NCBI RefSeq assembly: GCF_000002235.5
Contig: NW_022145596.1
Span: forward strand, 32,710,140-32,774,139
DNA length: 64,000 nucleotides
Source: Strongylocentrotus purpuratus
Lineage: Eukaryota > Echinodermata > Echinoidea > Camarodonta > Strongylocentrotidae
Direction: 5' to 3'
Shown: positions 1-12,560 of the stretch, one piece after another
Layout: each line of letters opens with the position of its first letter
Position numbering within the stretch: the stretch's first letter is position 1
Made by a program: the position numbers and the translations under genes
The notes under the pieces: generated by a model
What the model was told of the DNA's origin: nothing
Seen by the model: the letters and a program-made list of their open reading frames with translations, nothing else
Database searches by the model: none

Positions 1-1950
1 TGGGTGTTTGGCAAGTGCATTTGCAAAGTCTATACATAACTGCTTACGTCTTGCTTCTAATGAACATAGATTGCACGTTTCCAATGCTGCTTCATAATTT
101 TCATACTGACGTCCTAAAAAGAAATAAGGGGCGACTTTAAAATACCCCACCACTAAAATTAACCAAACGTTCGTAGGGTACCAAATACTTCACAAATGAA
201 GCTAAATCTCGAGTTTTTTAAGCTAGTAACACTAAACGTAATCATAACCCATGCTTTAACCCTAACCCTAGGTCTTTGACGTTTATGTACATTAACCCTA
301 TTGGTGGGGTATTCTAAAGTTAAGCTAGAAATAAAGAGGAGAACAAGACCAACAACCAAAGTCTGGGCCCTTTCCCTAAAGGCTCTCCTATATTTTATAT
401 ATTGTTATTGTATTTTATTTTTTTAAGAACAAAATGTGGGCAGGAAAAAAATCAGTCAGATTACTCAAAATGATTAAACAGATAACACCATAACGAATAC
501 TAAGAGTAGGCCTATCCGCTACCACTACACAAGAACGCTAATAATTTAGGGGAGGGGTATTATCCCATGAAGTGAAGAAATGTATGTAAACGAGAGGATC
601 ATACAGAAATGTAACATACAAACTCTATCGCAAAGGAGAAACCATGCAACTATGCCTTGACTTTTCACAAAGTGTAGTTCATAACCCACTTGTGTCAGAT
701 TGATTTCCGGGGAGGAGGAGCCACACATAATGTATGCACTACGGACAACAAATATGTTCCAACAATAAAACAAAAAGGTTCCAGAGTAGTATAATTCCAT
801 ATCTCATCCGCCTTTTTAATAATCAGCTGCATTCCTTGAATATCATCGTTAAATTTTTGATCCATGTATTTCGGTATTTCATACCTTATTTTATGCATCT
901 GATGTACTTACTTTAAAAAAAGAGCAACCCCATATTGCAGTGAAGTTCAAGCTATATATATTACATAACAAAGGCAGCAAAATTATTATTTTTGATACAT
1001 CTACTTTATATTCAACTACTATTTTTTTAATATAAATATTATATGCAATATGTTCTTTCCTCTATCCTTGTATATATTAGTTGAAATTGTTTTTATTTAA
1101 TCAGGTCAAGTTATGTAAGGCATATTTTATCATACATGATAAACCAAGATCAATTTTGTTGAATAGTGAACCCATTTAAAATGTATTCATGTAAAAGTAT
1201 TACATTGTATACATAATAAGAATTGCTTCTCTATTGATTTTTTTAAAATTAAAATTGTCATTACTAATCGGGTCAAATTATGTCAGGCATTTTGTATTAC
1301 TAATTATGGGCCAAAATCTTGCTTGCTTTTTTATTTATACTGTTTTATACTAATGTAAAAGTCGCAAAATGTAATTTTTTTTTTTTAAATAACGAAATTT
1401 TACTCATAGGATTTACGGTTCTTAAAGTTTGGAATATTGTCATTCATTTAGGCAATCAAGCTGGATTCTTGTGACATTTTAAAGGATATGTTATACAATG
1501 TTCGCTGTTATTTTTACTGCGCGTATGATTCGATTTATATGCTGTTTTATGCTAAAGTGTAAATTATGGTTATTCAGCTTCCTTTCATCTTATTTCTTTC
1601 TTTATCTTTTCTTTCCTTCCTTTTGTTTTATTATATATGGGCCGACATTTACTTTCATTTTTGCATTTGTATATAGTGTTTTGTGCCCCCTTCAAGAGTC
1701 ACCCAGAGTATGTGCCCCCTGCACCTGGCTCACATTTTATTTGATTTGCAACTCACTTGATATAGGGGCAATCATATTCCTGTGTGTGTATTTTTTTTTA
1801 TTGTGGGGAAGGGACATATTGTGCTTTAAGTTCATCACTTAAATACTCGCACTTCGAATGTTAGCTCAGAGAAGTATTGAGTGATCAAAATTAGATTATA
1901 ATAATATTTTGGGGGTATATAGATCATAAGTGTTATTTAGTGGTGGCATT
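1..1950. other. AT-rich non-coding stretch, no gene seen
   Basis: No reading frame here resembles a protein family. The longest frames are T-rich, low-complexity and hydrophobic, as expected by chance. A short run of CCCTAA-like words near 258-300 is too small to be telomeric. Confidence 0.6.
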
Positions 1951-1954
1951 TTGA

Positions 1955-4370
1955 TGAGGAAGAGGAGATGAATTTGACAGATGATGGAAATGAAAATAAG
2001 GAAGAGGAGATGGGTGACGGTAGGGGAGATGAGATGACGGATGGGGGAGAGGAAATGAAGGCGATATTAATGTGGGAGGGAAGACGAATGTGGCGTGAGA
2101 GGGAGGAGATGAAGGTGACGGATGAGGGAGAGGAGATGAAGGTGACGGATGAGGGAGAGTAGGTTGAAGGTGACGGATGAGGGAGAGGAGATGAAGGTGA
2201 CGGATGAGGGAGAGGAGATGAAGGTGACGGATGAGGGAGAGGAGATGAAGGTGACGGATGAGGGAGAGGAGATGAAGGTGACGGATGGGGGAGAGGAGAT
2301 GAAGGTGACGGATGAGGGAGAGGAGATGAAGGTGACGGATGAGGGAGAGGAGATGAAGATGACGGATGAGGGAGAGGAGATGAAGGTGACGGATGAGAGA
2401 GAGGACATGACGGGGACGGTTAAGGAATAGGAGATGGGTGACTGTAGGGGAGATGAGATGACGGATGGGGGAGAGGAAATGAAGGCGATATTAATTTTGG
2501 AGGGAAGATGAAGGTGACGGATATGTATAGGAGATGAAGGTGACGGATGAGGAAGAGGAGATGAAGGTGACGGATGAGGGAGAGGAGATGAAGGTGACGG
2601 ATGAGGGAGAGGAGATGAAGGTGACGGATGAGGGAGAGGAGATGAAGGTGACGGATGAGGGAGAGGAGATGAAGGTGACGGATGAGGGAGAGGAGATGAA
2701 GGTGACGGATGAGGGGGAGGAGATGAAGGTGACGGATGAGGGAGAGGAGATGAAGGTGACGGATGAGGGAGAGGAGATGAAGGTGACGGATGAGGGAGAG
2801 GAGATGAAGGTGACGGATGAGGGGGAGGAGATGAAGGTGACGGATGAGGGAGAGGAGATGAAGGTGACGGATGAGGGAGAGGAGATGAAGGTGACGGATG
2901 AGGGAGAGGAGATGAAGGTGACGGATGAGGGGGAGGAGATGAAGGTGACGGATGAGGGAGAGGAGATGAAGGTGACGGATGAGGGAGAGGAGATGAAGGT
3001 GACGGATGAGGGGGAGGAGATGAAGGTGACGGATGAGGGAGAGGAGATGAAGGTGACGGATGAGGGAGAGGAGATGAAGGTGACGGATGAGGGAGAGGAG
3101 ATGAAGGTGACGGATGAGGGGGAGGAGATGAAGGTGACGGATGAGGGAGAGGAGATGAAGGTGACGGATGAGGGGGAGGAGATGAAGGTGACGGATGAGG
3201 GAGAGGAGATGAAGGTGACGGATGAGGGGGAGGAGATGAAGGTGACGGATGAGGGAGAGGAGATGAAGGTGACGGATGAGGGAGAGGAGATGAAGGTGAC
3301 GGATGAGGGACAGGAGATGAAGGTGACGGATGAGCGTGAGGAGATGACGGGGACGGTTAAGGAAGAGGAGATGGGTGACGGTAGGGGAGATGAGATGACG
3401 GATGGGGGAGAGGAAATGAAGGCGATATCAATTTTGGAGGGAAGATGAAGGTGACGGATGAGGGGGAGGAGATGAAGGTGACGGATGAGGGGGAGGAGAT
3501 GAAGGTGACGGATGAGGGGAGCTAGGGGAGATGGGTTACGGCAGGGGAGAGGAGATGAAGGCGATATTAATGTGGGAGAGGAGATGAGGGGTAGGAGATG
3601 AAGGCGATGGATGAGGGGGGGGGGGGATATGAAGGTGATATTCATGTGGGAGGGAAGGTGACGGTGGGGAGAGGACTGAGATGAAGGTGGTATATGGGAA
3701 TGAGGGGATGAAGGTGACGGATGGCTTAGAGGATTTGAAGGTGAAAGATTAGAAAGAGGAGATGAAGTTGACGGATGAGGGAGTGGAGATGAAGGTGACG
3801 GATGAGGGGAGGGGAGATGGGTTACGGCAGGGGAGAGGAGATGAAGGTGACGGATGAGGGGGAGGAGATGAAGGTGACGGATGAGGGAGTGGAGATGAAG
3901 GTGACGGATGAGGGGAGGGGAGATGGGTTACGGCAGGGGAGAGGAGATGAAGGTGACGGATGAGGGGGAGGAGATGAAGGTGACGGATGAGGGAGAGGAG
4001 ATGAAGGTGACGGATGAGGGGGAGGAGATGAAGGTGACGGATGAGGGGGAGGAGATGAAGGTGACGGATGGGGGGAGGGGAGATGGGTTACGGCAGGGGA
4101 GAGGAGATGAAGGCGATATTAATGTGGGAGGGGAGATGATGGGTAGGAGATGAAGGCGATGGATGAGGGGGAGGATATGAAGGTTACGTTGGGGGAGAGG
4201 AGGTGACGGTGGGGAGAGGACTGAGATGAAGGTGCTATGGGAAAGAGGGGATGAAGGTGACGGATGGCTTAGAGGATTTGAAGGTGAAAGATTAGAAAGA
4301 GGAGATGAAAGTGACGGATGAGGGAGTGGAGATGAAGGTGACGGATGAGGGAGAGGAGGTGATCATTACT
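1955..4370. repeat. 27-bp coding-length minisatellite with higher-order units
   Basis: The unit is 27 bp, built on GAGGAGATGAAGGTGACGG followed by ATGAGGGA, and is repeated dozens of times. A longer interrupting block (ACGGGGACGGTTAAGGA, then GGGTGACGGTAGGGGAGATG, then a GCGATAT motif) recurs near 1,985-2,090, 2,400-2,510 and 3,345-3,450, which gives a higher-order structure. A diverged version with GGGTTACGGCAGGGGAGAGG fills 3,520-4,150, and a duplicated tail lies at 3,660-3,800 and 4,200-4,370. Because 27 is a multiple of 3, both strands stay open: + strand frames read EEMKVTDEG repeats (2,534-3,448) and the - strand is open from 3,645 to 2,491. I see no start context, splice structure or flanking coding sequence, so I call it satellite DNA and not a gene. 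Confidence 0.93.
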
Positions 4371-4550
4371 TTGTACTTTCATTTTGCAGTTTAAAGAAGA
4401 AAATGAATCAAAATGTCCATGTCCGGTTCATATTTCTGCAGTTTGTACACTTTTTACAAGGAATTGAGTAGAATGTATACATGCAGTACTCGTCATGATT
4501 ACAATAGAATCTGCCCCCTCAACGGATACTTGGGCTAGGTTGGATGTTCT

Positions 4551-5012
4551 ACCCCCCCCCCCCCCACTCCGGGGTCGGAATGACCGCATGCGTGTTACAC
4601 AAATTTCCGGTAAAAGGGTACTTTTCGTGCGACAAAGTCCGGCCCGAGAATTGTAAAAAAAAGGGGCGTATTTGACTTTTCACCAGGAGATTTCTTTAAA
4701 AAGGGAGTGTTTTTTCTTTTATTCTCTTATATCTTTGGACTCCTGAGAAATTATTCCGAATTTAAGGGGTACATTGAGTATTTTCCGTATTTGGGGGGGG
4801 GGGGGGGGTCTCCAAGGCAGGAAAAGCCCGCGAAAAGCCCGCGAAAGGGGGGTTCGGAAATGTTGGCAGTCCTCAGATAGGGGTTGCTTTCAAAAAGAGG
4901 GAACAAGCATACGCGTACCCTGAATAACACTGAGTGGGGGGGGGGTGTGGGGGCAGGGGTGTTCTCCCGCATGGTTGGCTAGTTCATACCAACATCGGGG
5001 GGGGGGGGGGTA
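4551..5012. repeat. Cluster of C/G homopolymer runs
   Basis: Runs of more than 10 C or G lie at about 4,551-4,565, 4,793-4,808 and 5,000-5,012, with a shorter one near 4,937. They sit in low-complexity sequence with no recognisable gene. Lengths of such runs are unreliable in assemblies. Confidence 0.6.
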
Positions 5013-5267
5013 TATTTTAGCCATAGCAATATTTATTCATATCTGTACTGTATTGTTTTATATACATGGTATCACTATATTTCTGTAGCCATTTCTCGCT
5101 CTTTTTCTTTCTCCCTTAAATTTTTTGTTTACATTTTAATCATTCTTATAATAAAACAAAAAATAGTGTGAGTGTGGTTGATTTTGTTTGAATATACATC
5201 AATAGAAAATAATGAAAATAATTGAAAATGTTATGGCTTATCGGCAGAGCGCAAAAGCTTATGACAA

Positions 5268-6457
5268 TTAACTTGTTCGGTTCAAGATATTAACACTTTC
5301 TGATGATAATGACTTTAAAAAATATGCTGATAAACTACTTGTACTCCTTTGTTGAGGAGGAGGGGGTGTTCCCTGAACAAAAAAGAGATGAAATAAAAAA
5401 TACGAGGTAGAAAGGCAGAGCCGGGAATCGAACAGAGTACATCTGCATTGTGAAGCGATGTCTTATCCACATGACCCCCGTGCTTCACTGTAATTAACTC
5501 GTTCGGTTCAAGATGTTAACACTTTCTGATGTTAATAACTTTAAAAAATATGCTGATAAACTACTTGTACTCCTTTGTTGAGGAGGAGGAAGTGTCCCCT
5601 AAACAAACAAAAAAGATGAAAAAAAATAAGTGAGGTAGAAAGGCGTAGCCGGGAATCGAACCGAGTACATCTGCATTGTGAAGCGATGTCTTATCCAAAT
5701 GACCACTGTGCTTCACTGTTATTAACCCGTTCGGTTCAAGATCTTAACACTTTCTGATGTTAATAACTTTTAAAAATATGCTGATAAACTACTTGTATTC
5801 CTTTGTTGAGGAAGAGGGGGAGTCCCCTAAACAAAAAAAAAGAGAAGGACAAATCAATATGAAGAAAAAAATGATGAAAAAAAAAACGAGGTAGAAAGGC
5901 GTAGCCGGGAATCGAACCAAGTACATTTGCATTGTGAAGCGATGTCTTATCCACATGACCACTGTGCTTCACTGCTATTAACTCGTTCGGTTCAAGATGT
6001 TAACACTTTCTGATGTTAATGACTTTAAAAAATATGCTGATAAACTACTTGTATCTCCTTTGTTGAGGAGGAGGGGGTGTCCCCTAAACAAAAAGTGATT
6101 AAATAAAAAACTTGAGGTAGAAAGGCATAGCCGGGAATCGAACCGAGTACATCTTCATTGTGAAGCGATGTCTTATCCAAATGACCACTGTGCTTCACTG
6201 ATTTTAACTTGTTCGGTTTAAGATGTTAACACTTTCTGATGTTAATGACTTTAAAAAATATGCTGATAAACTAATTTTACCCCTTTGTTGAGGAAGAGGG
6301 GGTGTCCCCTAAACAAACAAAAAAGAGAAGGATGAATCAATATGAAGAAAAAAATGATTAAAAAAACACGAGGTAGAAAGGCATAGCCGGGAATCGAACC
6401 GAGTACATCTGCATTGTGAAGCGATGTCTTATCCACATGACCACTGTGCTTCACAGA
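5268..6457 (-). repeat. Tandem array of tRNA-derived units (five copies)
   Basis: Five units of about 226-256 bp start at 5,268, 5,494, 5,722, 5,978 and 6,204. Each begins with TTAACTCGTTCGGTTCAAGA-like sequence and ends with a tRNA-like core. Read on the - strand, the core runs from GTGAAGCACAGTGGTC through GGATAAGACATCGC to a perfect B box, GGTTCGATTCC, then CGGCTATGCC. Cores lie near 5,405-5,490, 5,636-5,719, 5,889-5,974, 6,116-6,200 and 6,371-6,456. The 5' part would not pair with the GGCTATGCC acceptor-like end, so these look like tRNA-derived SINE heads or pseudo-tRNAs and not functional tRNAs. Units three and five share an extra AGAAGGA-plus-ATGAAGAAAA segment of about 25 bp, so the array evolved by unequal exchange. 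Confidence 0.85.
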
Positions 6458-6667
6458 TGCAGGTTTAGTGCAGCAGACCATGCAGGTTTAGTGCAGCAGA
6501 CCATGCAGGCCATATAAATTTGATTTTGAACATGGATTTGCGACATGATTTAGTATATTTATAGATTGGTTAAAATGAAAGGGTGACTGCTTGTGCTTGG
6601 TCTCCCTTTGTAGTGGAACAAAAAGGAGTTGAGCCTCCCTTCCGCCTTGATTGATGTTTAGTAGAAC

Positions 6668-6908
6668 AAAGAGGGAGAGAGATTGAGCTGGAGAGAGATT
6701 AAGCGGGAGAGAGAGAAAGAGAAAGAGAAAGGGATAGACGGAGAGAGAGGGAGAGAGAGAGAGAGAGGGAGAGATTGAAAGAGAGAGAGAGAGAGAGGGG
6801 AGAGAGAGTGAGAGAAAGAGAGAGAGGGAGAAGGAGAGGGAAAGGGAGAGAGAGAGGGGGAGAGAGAGAGAGAAAGGGAGGGAGAGAGAGAGAGAGAGAG
6901 AGAGAGAC
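6668..6908. repeat. GA-rich microsatellite
   Basis: Long, imperfect GAGAGA/GGGAGA tract. The opposite strand gives spurious Ser/Leu/Pro-rich frames in all phases. Confidence 0.95.
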
Positions 6909-7331
6909 GCCGGACGCGCACTCATCAATAAGATGAAGTATGTTCCTGCTTGGTAGTGACATGGATTACACGTTCATGACGTGATGATTGATGAGCTCAT
7001 AGAAGGATGTGGGATTCAATCAAGTTTCACATTACACTCGGAAGCCTGGGGATTGTCACTTGATACTCCGCTAATGTGCAAGCATTATAATGGTCAGATT
7101 ATGAAGGCAATGTATTGGCTCCATATTTTCTTGCCTGGATGCGTAAAATGAACACTGGCAAATAATTCAATTTTATTTCATGACTCAAAAGGTTGTATCG
7201 GATATAGGGAGAAAAGGAAGAAAATGGCTGTATAGATCGTCCCTCCTCTCAAAAAGGGGGCACTGTAAAAGGACATTCCTTCGGAGGAAAAAGTAAAAAA
7301 TTAACAAAAATTTGATTTGAACCGCTCTAAT

Positions 7332-7868
7332 TTAAAGGTACTATGTCCCATTTGCAGGCCCCGAAAATGAAAAGGTTAATTCCAACAGCATTTGAAAGAT
7401 GATACTAATTTAGAACTTCCCTTAAAAAAAGGGGGGCTTGAAAATGTCTGTAAGTGGGAAAATAACGACTATTAGTTGTCGAATCCACTTAGGAGCTATA
7501 GAGCCAGTAAGTAATAGTCTGATTTTTCAGACCTTTGTACCGAATTGTCGTACGTTTTATGCTGCGCAAAGATTCAATCAGTTTAATTTTGGCCATTACA
7601 AGAAGTTGGTCATTGATGTAGGCAAATGCTCATGTACCCTTTACAACTCATTTTATGTATGTTATTACCAAAGATGAAAAAGCCAGTCAGTCACTCAATA
7701 GTGTCTGACAGTGAAGTCTAGCCGAAGTAAACAGTTTTCCTGGCATAATTTGAATATAAGGACACTGCTAACGTTTAAATTTCACAGATAGGCCATGGTC
7801 ATATTCATAATTCCTGCAAAGTTCTACAGAATTTGATGTTGGCTACAAAAGGGACATAGTATCTTTAA
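7332..7868. mobile_element. TTAA-flanked MITE, family A
   Basis: The termini are inverted: TTAAAGGTACTATGTCCC at the left and GGGACATAGTATCTTTAA at the right, each including the TTAA. The 537-bp body has no transposase-like frame. A TTAA flank is the target duplication typical of piggyBac-type elements, so a superfamily assignment is possible but rests on the flank alone. The right TTAA is shared with the next element. Confidence 0.75.
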
Positions 7869-8259
7869 AGATAAAGTTGAATTCTGGTCATGTGATTGCA
7901 TTGTGAAAGAAATGGTGTGGAATCTATCAGAAAAGGTTGATCATATATAGTATATAAGTATTTGTGTGTATTGCAAGGTTCTGAAATCATCAAAATGATT
8001 AGAAATTTGGCCAAATCTTGGCATAGTTACGAGCACTGTACACAGAATGATGATATGGGACTACACGAACACGTGGCGAAAAAAAAACCTACCCCGGATT
8101 TTTACGATGTTTCATGTCATATTTAGAATATGAAGGCATTTGAAGAGCCATGCTTTTCAGGGAACATGTTTAATCTGATGTTCTTCCACCCTTGCATAAT
8201 ATCAATGATAACGCTCACAAATTATCTTCACCTCTCCCAGAACTCAACCTTCTCTTTAA
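7865..8259. mobile_element. TTAA-flanked MITE, family B (copy 1)
   Basis: Starts TTAAAGATAAAGTTGA and ends in AACCTTCTCTTTAA, an imperfect terminal inverted repeat. It is about 395 bp, has no ORF, and shares internal words (GATTGCATTGTGAAAGAAA, GGTTCTG then AATCATCAAAATGAT, GGGACTACACGAACACGTGG) with copies at 41,354, 55,480, 58,634 and 59,958 in this window. Confidence 0.85.
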
Positions 8260-9179
8260 GAGCCATTTTAGTTGTGTTAAAAATGAAATACAAATAAAAT
8301 CAAAATAAAGTCCTAGTTTTAAATAACGATTTATAAAGCCCATACCAAACATAACTATGTCCCCGATGCGCTGTAGGCTTATGGAGAGAGGGGGGAAAAG
8401 AAGAAAAATGAAGAAAATAGTTAAATATGCTCAGTATTCTTCTGAAGTCATAATTTGCAGTTAACGATCCATTGGAAATTGTTTTAACATGAAAAGTTTC
8501 AAAACATATTTTAAAGTTGTCAACAGTATCAAAATTTGTCACTGTCACTATGATCAGCCGAGACTTGTCTCTGCAATCACTAACGCAATTCTTAAAGTGA
8601 CTCGGTAACATCGTTGAAAGTTGATGAAAAAATTGCATAATTTTTGTATTATTATATTCCTTCTACTGTACCAACCCTCTGACATGCAAAAAATCCTGAA
8701 CAAATTCTCAAACCACAGAGAAATCTATGGTTTTCTTTGAAGGAGTCACTGGTCAACACTCTCTAACAGTGATTAACAGTAAATTCTCCCAACCATTTTT
8801 GAATTTTCCCAACCGCTTTTTCATGAAAAAAAGACATAAAACTGGCTATTAAAATTCTGTCAATACTTAAATGTCTGGAATGGTATGCAGAGTCAATTTA
8901 TTGCTTTGTGACGATTTACATTCACCTAAAATGTAATTAAATTGTAATAATATAGTTGGGAGAATTAATGTATCGATCAGATCAGTTTTTCCCATTTTGT
9001 ATCGTTAATAATGCTAATTCATCGCGGAGGATCGAATCTCTGCTCTGGTACCTCTGCAGGTGCAGGAGCTTAGCCTCTTTCCTACCACCAGTGACCAGTC
9101 ATGCCAGTGCACACACCCCGGCTACACCCATCAGCTCCCTATACTAGCTTCCAGGCTCTAACAATAGGTGCAATTGTGT

Positions 9180-9545
9180 TTTTTTGCCGCGTCGCGTCGG
9201 TACGGTACGGTGCGTCTCTAATTTGCCAAATGGAAGCTTGATAACTCTGGTACAGTGGTCGTCCGCTCTCATCTACTGACTCTGACTTGAACACCATTAT
9301 CAGATTGTAATTTTAGAGGTAAGGAACATTTACTTTTAATGTAATTTTAATGGCTATTCTCGGTTGTTAGATGCAATTTTAGAAGTAAAATTGTTACTGT
9401 AAGGTAAACTCGTCGCGTTTCCCCTTCCATCGTGTCCATGATCGGGAAGCTCAGCCCAGCCCCGAGTCTAGCCCGCTCCCCTTAGCTTTGGCGCGTCCAC
9501 TCTGATCTGGTCAGTCGAGCTGGTCGAGAGTAGTAGCGTACTGAC
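9180..9545 (+). promoter_or_regulatory. Possible promoter / 5' untranslated exon region
   Basis: A local rise in GC and CpG (GCCGCGTCGCGTCGG, then repeated GGTACGGT words, and a GC-rich block at 9,417-9,500) contrasts with the AT-rich surroundings. It contains donor-like sites such as TTTTAGAGGTAAGG near 9,315. The transglutaminase coding exon 1 has a good 3' splice site at 15,533, so an upstream non-coding exon must exist, and this is the most promoter-like place I see. Only transcript 5' ends would settle it. Confidence 0.25.
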
Positions 9546-10744
9546 TACAGCCTATAGGATTCGCCTAACATGTGATTTTTCTACTCGTTCAATATGTGAA
9601 GAAACTCAAGAAAGAACGTTCTTTATTTAAACTTTAAAGTCTGCTCATTTTTTTGACACACCTATTTGATTGAGACTAGATCTACATGTATCTACCATAA
9701 ACTGAACTGAGTTGTCTTGGAACTTCAGAAGATAACTTGTTTTGTCAATTACTGAATTAGCTCTTCTTCTACAGTTTTTCCCTCACTTAGGAAACTTTCA
9801 TGTTTTAACTCAGTATTTCAAAATCTGTGTCAGGGCCACAGCATGTAAGGCCTGGCTTATTCAGGCAACCTACCATTTATCAACTGAGATGAGTAGTAGT
9901 GTGACTATGACTGATTTGGTAATCAAGAATCTTTTAGAAGTTTTCATGATCGACCTTTGACTTTTGGAGAGAGCCAAGTTGAAAGTAAGATTGAAACTTA
10001 AATGTGCTAGTCTCTACTGAAGAAAAGATGGGTTAAACATGACGTTTGGAAGGTACTAAACTTTGCTTTAATTTGTATAAATATATATATATATATAGTT
10101 TGTTTTTATGTTTTGACTGCTGTGATAATCAAATGTTTTAGATATCGTAATCTGACTTTTGTTGTGGTTTTGTTCTCAATTGAGGTCATGCAGACTCCAA
10201 TTTTAATGTGATGACCAACAGTTATTAGATATGGTTGATCTATAGTGTACATGTTATTGTAGATTATTTTGTGGAACTGAAATAGTATTACAAGTCAAGA
10301 TTTGTATTCTGCTCATTAAAAATAAAAATGGTACGGAAGTGCACTTTTAGTTTTTAATGATTTGAAGAAAAAAGTATTGTTACAATGAGGACGTTGAAAG
10401 GAATAACAAATTTTGAAAAATGAGTTATAAATTGAAAACAAATTCAAAACCCTTTTAAAACTATCACAGTAGTACATGCATGTAGCAATATGAAAATGTC
10501 AAATTTGTCTCTTTAAACAAGGTTACTTAACATAGCCATTTAAGTAAATAATCTAGAGCTGGAATGCACCTAAGTATATTAGATAGCAAAGAACATACAT
10601 GTACATGCAAGCATACATTCAATTGTATACTAGTGTTGCTGGTACACATACAAGTAAAATGTCTTTCTACCAAGCAACAGCCACATGTATAATTAGCTTG
10701 TTTTCACTTCCTGGTACATTATGTATGTATAAATAATTTTGAAC

Positions 10745-10875
10745 TTTGAACTGTGATACCTTAATATGGTATCTCGGTCAAAGCTGGAATAATAATATGA
10801 ATTTGAGCCCTCAGAGAGAACAGTACTTGATGAGGCTACCTACCCTGGGTAAACAAGACATTATTATAACTTTGA
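10745..10875 (+). mobile_element. SINE 3' fragment
   Basis: Contains the 3'-tail motif GATGAGGCTACC then CCCTGGGTAAACAAGACATT followed by ATTAT sequence. The same tail occurs at 27,236-27,350 and 49,780-49,860. Confidence 0.6.
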
Positions 10876-11589
10876 AGGTGATAAAATAGTACATACAATA
10901 AAGATGAAAATATCCAGTAGTCTCAGCTCATAGAATCCTTTTCATTAAATGGCAGACCGGAGATTAGTTCACTAGTAGACAATAGGTCACTACACTATTG
11001 ATTTTTAAAGGAATTTGCTCCGGAAGACTGGACATGTATTGTGAGATTTTAAAGATCATTTATCATGGAGAGGACCTTTATTGAGGGAAATATCTGTTTG
11101 ACTTTTATGGTTTATAAGCTACATGTACATGCTATCTTCTATCTGGTCATAATAATGATTAATGGAGCTCTTCTGATTGTGGATATAGGTTGGGTTTTAA
11201 AACAAATCAGCAAGGGCCCAGTTCAATATGCCATCTGAAGAAAACAAAAAACATGGATGTTTATCAGTGATTGAGATAAATTTTTTCTTAGATTTTTCAA
11301 TCTGCCAGATAATTTTTATAATACTGTTAGAAAGATTTTACCATTACATCAGTCTTTTGTTTTGTGGAGACTACCTGTAATTTAAATAACACTTTCCATG
11401 GACAAGTCACTTGAAAGTCTGCTAGCAATTAATTCCTTTCATGATCCAAGTCCATTTAGGCAGCAAAGTACTTGTAATCTCTAGTGAATTGTACCTTGTA
11501 CCTAATCATGTCAATTGAAATTGGGTTTAAGTGCACCCACCTAAGGTTAAGAAATGACAGAGAAGGTATTGTACATGTACTATTTGTAC

Positions 11590-12560
11590 AGGGTTATGGT
11601 AAATATAAAGTACATGCCCACTCACTCTATAGTCTTAGGATTAGATTAATCCATGTCTGTATTATTATCAGTACCTACCTACCCACCCTTTTCTCAATCA
11701 ATAAGAAGCAGTCAATATTTCGGGAAGAGAGGATTACTGGTAATCCACCTATCCTGTGCATTGATCTAAAAAGATGGGTCTATTAAAAACACCCTGGTAA
11801 TCTCAGAATCACTGACCCATGCAGACCAACCCATTAATATGCTTGTGAGGGTTCAGCTTAATTTCCAGGGAGTCCGTATGGTAGGAAAAGTAGTTGGACA
11901 TATTAGGAAAATGGTGTGTTATTATTATTATTATTATTTTTTTTTTTGGGGGGGGGGGGTTATAACATAGACAAGTGTGCTGATTTGAAGAAAAGGGTAA
12001 GAAGTTTCACAAAAAGGGTGATGTATTTCAAAGAGGAACAGGCGACTTGTATTATGTGAGGTAAATTTAGCACCAATGATGCAGTAAATCTGAAGTACAA
12101 TGTACATGCCCATGCACTCAATGTATAGTCTTAGGATTAAACTGAGCCATGTCTGTGGATGGTAACTAATTCCTACCCTTTCCTCAATCAATAAAAAGCA
12201 GTCAATATTTCAAGGAGGAGAGGATTAATCCATCCTGTTCATTGATCTCCTGTGATGGCTCTATTAAACACCCTGGTAATCTCTATATAGAATCACTGAC
12301 CCATACAGACAAACCCATCAATGTGTTTGTAAGGGTTCATCTTCATCAGGAAGTCCGCATCGGCATGGTACAATTGGTACATATATGTAGTTACTGTAGA
12401 CATTTCGGGAAAATGGGGTATTTTTCAGGGATTTTTGCAAACATAGAAATGTATAACTGATTTGATTAAAAAAAAGGGCAAGAAATTTCAGAAAACAAAG
12501 GTCATGTATTTTGAAGAGGAACAGGAACTTGTATTATGTAAGATAAATTTAGCACCTTGA
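11590..12560. repeat. Tandem duplication, about 480-bp unit
   Basis: Two diverged copies (about 11,590-12,075 and 12,080-12,560). Matched landmarks: TATAGTCTTAGGATTA (about 11,630 and 12,123), AAGCAGTCAATATTTC (about 11,706 and 12,197), ACACCCTGGTAATCTC (about 11,789 and 12,269), and GAGGAACAGG with CTTGTATTATGT (about 12,034 and 12,516). No coding potential; (ATT)n and a G-run sit at the end of copy 1 near 11,921-11,960. Confidence 0.85.

Larger units (their letters stand above)
8260..11580. other. Non-coding stretch, no gene recognised
   Basis: No protein-family match in any frame. It includes a short (AT)n tract near 10,081-10,098. The segment may be intergenic or may hold 5' untranslated exons of the downstream transglutaminase. 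Confidence 0.5.

Noticed and set aside
258..300. Telomere-like CCCTAA words
   Set aside because: Only two or three scattered copies; no tandem telomeric array.
1498..1842. 114-codon hydrophobic frame
   Set aside because: T-rich low-complexity sequence gives Phe/Leu/Ile-rich translation by chance; no family resemblance.
2491..3645. Long open frames on both strands (304 and 384 codons)
   Set aside because: They are products of a 27-bp tandem repeat whose length is a multiple of three; no gene-like flanks or start context.
5405..6456. Functional tRNA genes
   Set aside because: The B box is perfect but the 5' acceptor half does not pair with the 3' half, so a cloverleaf is not supported.
6488..6962. 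Ser/Leu/Pro-rich frames on the - strand
   Set aside because: All three frames are open across a GA microsatellite; no protein signal.
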